Shown: in pieces, positions 54,114 through 55,485 of the stretch
Layout: every line of letters starts with the position of its first letter
How positions within the stretch are numbered: position 1 is the first letter of the stretch
From: Methylobacterium pseudosasicola
Lineage (GTDB): Bacteria; Pseudomonadota; Alphaproteobacteria; Rhizobiales; Beijerinckiaceae
DNA length: 55,485 nt
Reading direction: 5' to 3'
NCBI RefSeq assembly: GCF_900114535.1
Contig: NZ_FOTK01000040.1
Span: forward strand, 1 to 55,485
The notes under the pieces: generated by a model
Seen by the model: the letters and a program-made list of their open reading frames with translations, nothing else
Told to the model about the DNA's origin: nothing
Database searches by the model: none
Made by a program: the position numbers and the translations under genes

Positions 54114-54747
54114 TTTCAGCTGCTCGATTTTCCGCAAGAATAGAAACAACGCCGTTGTTCGCCGCAGTGAGTCATCGGTGATCGTGCCCAACGGCGCTAA
54201 GCGATATGAAGTGAAGTAGATTAGATCTCGAAAAATATGGGACGCAAGTAAGAATTTGCGTTTAATAATTATAGAAATAGTGTAAAGTATTCGTGCTCAT
54301 GAGACAATAAGTGTCAAAAATGCTTTGAGATGGATGCGCTGATGGCATCGGTTACATTCTATAATGGTATGCTTCTTGCCTGTTTCCGCATAGGTGACAT
54401 GGACTGCCAGCGCGTCCATGCGCGGTGGAGAGGATGGTTCCATACGTCGCGTGATCAAAATGCCACTACAAGACACTTCGGCTGGCAGGCGGAGCATTGG
54501 CTCTTGTCAGAACAACACGACGTCTCCCGCCGCTGAAAGGCCGCACGGGACCGCTCGGTCGGGAACGCGAGGAGTCGCAGCGGCAGCGCCGTGCGAGCGG
54601 ATCGGCCCTTGCCGTAAGCGCAAATGGGCCTGGGTTTCGGGGGCTGCTGATCCGTACCTTCATCAATTCCCGTCCCGGCGGCACGCGGAACGGCGTGCAC
54701 GTGCATCCGGGCTGTCATCGTGACGCCCGCATCCCCGGGGGATCTGA
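54114..54747. other. AT-rich regulatory DNA upstream of the autotransporter
   Basis: 634 bases; 54200-54470 is much richer in A and T than the chromosome average. A dyad ACGCAA-N8-TTGCGT (54242-54261) lies 129 bases before the autotransporter start and could be a regulator site. Short ORFs on both strands have no ribosome sites or recognisable domains. From about 54470 GC rises again without a clear gene. Confidence 0.5.
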
Positions 54748-55164
54748 TCAGACTTCAGTGCGCGCGAACAAGTCGAGTTGCTCTATCGGTCTGCGCGCCC
54801 GCAGGCTCAGAGCGGGGCGCATGGATCGCGGCATCGGGATCGTCGGCAGACCCACACCCGGCTTGCCATAGAGTACGGCTCCGACGATCCGGATGCCGTC
54901 GCCGCGATGAAACACGTTCGCGGTGTGAGGCCCGGAGCGCAGGATCTCCTGCACCAGCATCTCGTCCACGCTCAGGAGGGACACGGCTGTCAGCAGACAC
55001 GTCAGCCCCGCCGCCTCGACATCGAAGGACCGGAACTCCGAGGCGCGCTGCCGACAGATCTGATGCACGGCGCTGGTCTGGGCGAACGGTTTGGACGCCG
55101 ATTGTGTGGTCGGGTCGGCGACGAAGGCGGTGATCACGTGCCGCTCGGCGATGTGGTCGGCCAC
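54748..55164 (-). CDS. Doubtful hypothetical protein
   Basis: A 138-residue frame with GTG start at 55164 and no obvious ribosome site. The composition (VFHRGDGIRIVGAVLYGKPG, MLVQEILRSGPHTANVF) is compatible with a real protein, and it is the most protein-like frame in the area, but I recognise no family and other frames overlap it. It lies between the autotransporter upstream region and an IS5 element, where degraded genes are expected. Confidence 0.35.
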   Translation of the reverse strand: MADHIAERHVITAFVADPTTQSASKPFAQTSAVHQICRQRASEFRSFDVEAAGLTCLLTAVSLLSVDEMLVQEILRSGPHTANVFHRGDGIRIVGAVLYGKPGVGLPTIPMPRSMRPALSLRARRPIEQLDLFARTEV

Positions 55165-55244
55165 GAGTAAGGAGGTCTCGCATCCAGACAGCTAAGAGCG
55201 CCTAACAGAACGGGCACGGATTGGGCGGGCGGGCGTTGGTCGTG

Positions 55245-55485
55245 ATGGCTCGTCCGCTTCTGCCCGATGATCTCTGGACCGAGATTGCGCCGCTTCTGCC
55301 GCCGTCCCGCCCACGTCCAAAAGGTGTCCGACGGCCGATCGAGAACCGAGCTGCGTTGACCGGCATTCTGTTCGTGCTGCGCTCAGGCGTTCCGTGGGAG
55401 ATGCTGCCAGCGGAGATGGGCTGCGGCTGCGGGATGAGTTGCTGGCGGCGCCTGCGCGACTGGCAGGCGGCCGGCGTATGGGCCC
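55245..55485 (+). CDS. IS5 family transposase, N-terminal part
   Basis: The first 80 residues of a transposase running off the right edge: MARPLLPDDLWTEIAPLLPP, then PIENRAALTGILFVLRSGVP and WEMLPAEMGCG, the typical DUF4096 start of IS5-group (IS427/IS1031-like) transposases. The ATG at 55245 is preceded in frame by GTG at 55242. The element's left terminal repeat is probably around 55193-55215 (GAGCGCCTAACAGAACGGGC), next to TAA. Full length and activity cannot be judged. Confidence 0.88.
   Translation, partial: MARPLLPDDLWTEIAPLLPPSRPRPKGVRRPIENRAALTGILFVLRSGVPWEMLPAEMGCGCGMSCWRRLRDWQAAGVWA

Noticed and set aside
54297..54536. Small ORFs on both strands in the AT-rich region, one with CxxC
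   Set aside because: No ribosome sites, overlapping each other, and no recognisable domain; likely chance frames.

Overview
The window is high-GC (about 70 percent by eye) alphaproteobacterial chromosome, most likely Methylobacterium or a close relative. The inference rests on an infC gene starting at ATT, a DUF1150-Hsp20 pair, a formaldehyde-activating-enzyme paralogue, candidate EcfG-type general stress promoters and an ATP-type pckA. It is ordinary housekeeping chromosome broken by a few accessory insertions, and both edges cut through insertion sequences (IS110 on the left, IS5 on the right).

Layout. 1-1.9 kb: IS110 start, then a divergent EamA transporter/MarR regulator pair around a palindromic operator. 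1.9-6.9 kb: pckA, recR and a def-fmt-truA cluster. 6.9-8.3 kb: an AT-rich islet with one unknown membrane protein. 8.3-13.8 kb: dapE, a PilZ protein, and a glycosyltransferase/glycogen-debranching pair behind a candidate EcfG promoter. 14-19.2 kb: rpmI-rplT-pheS-[small ORF-HEPN protein]-pheT; a two-gene module sits inside the phenylalanyl-tRNA synthetase operon. 19.2-25.7 kb: a DUF1186/SEC-C protein, a MoeB/ThiF protein, infC, a second glycosyltransferase, an alpha/beta hydrolase, and Hsp20 with DUF1150 behind a sigma-32-like promoter. 25.7-28.7 kb: an exported unknown protein with exbB-exbD-tonB. 28.9-33.6 kb: two small charged proteins, a Fae-like protein, manganese catalase, a zinc alcohol/formaldehyde dehydrogenase and a small membrane protein, forming a probable aldehyde and oxidative stress neighbourhood. 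33.6-44.1 kb: DUF188 protein, adenylate cyclase, aldo/keto reductase, LysR/YdcZ pair, penicillin-binding protein 1A, acyltransferase, HNH nuclease and hydrolase. 44.2-46.3 kb: a TPP riboswitch and thiC. 46.3-47.5 kb: a stress-promoter-driven exported protein and a FlaG-like protein. 47.6-48.8 kb: tRNA-Gly followed by a scar of IS3 and AraC remnants. 48.8-54.1 kb: a giant subtilisin-type autotransporter. 54.1 kb to the end: AT-rich promoter DNA, a doubtful ORF and an IS5 transposase.

The most promising unexplained pieces are the HEPN module inside pheST, the AT-rich membrane gene between truA and dapE, and the stress cluster containing a Fae paralogue that appears to lack the family's catalytic histidine. 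No CRISPR array, prophage or complete known defence system was seen. All family assignments come from reading the sequence; no database search was run.
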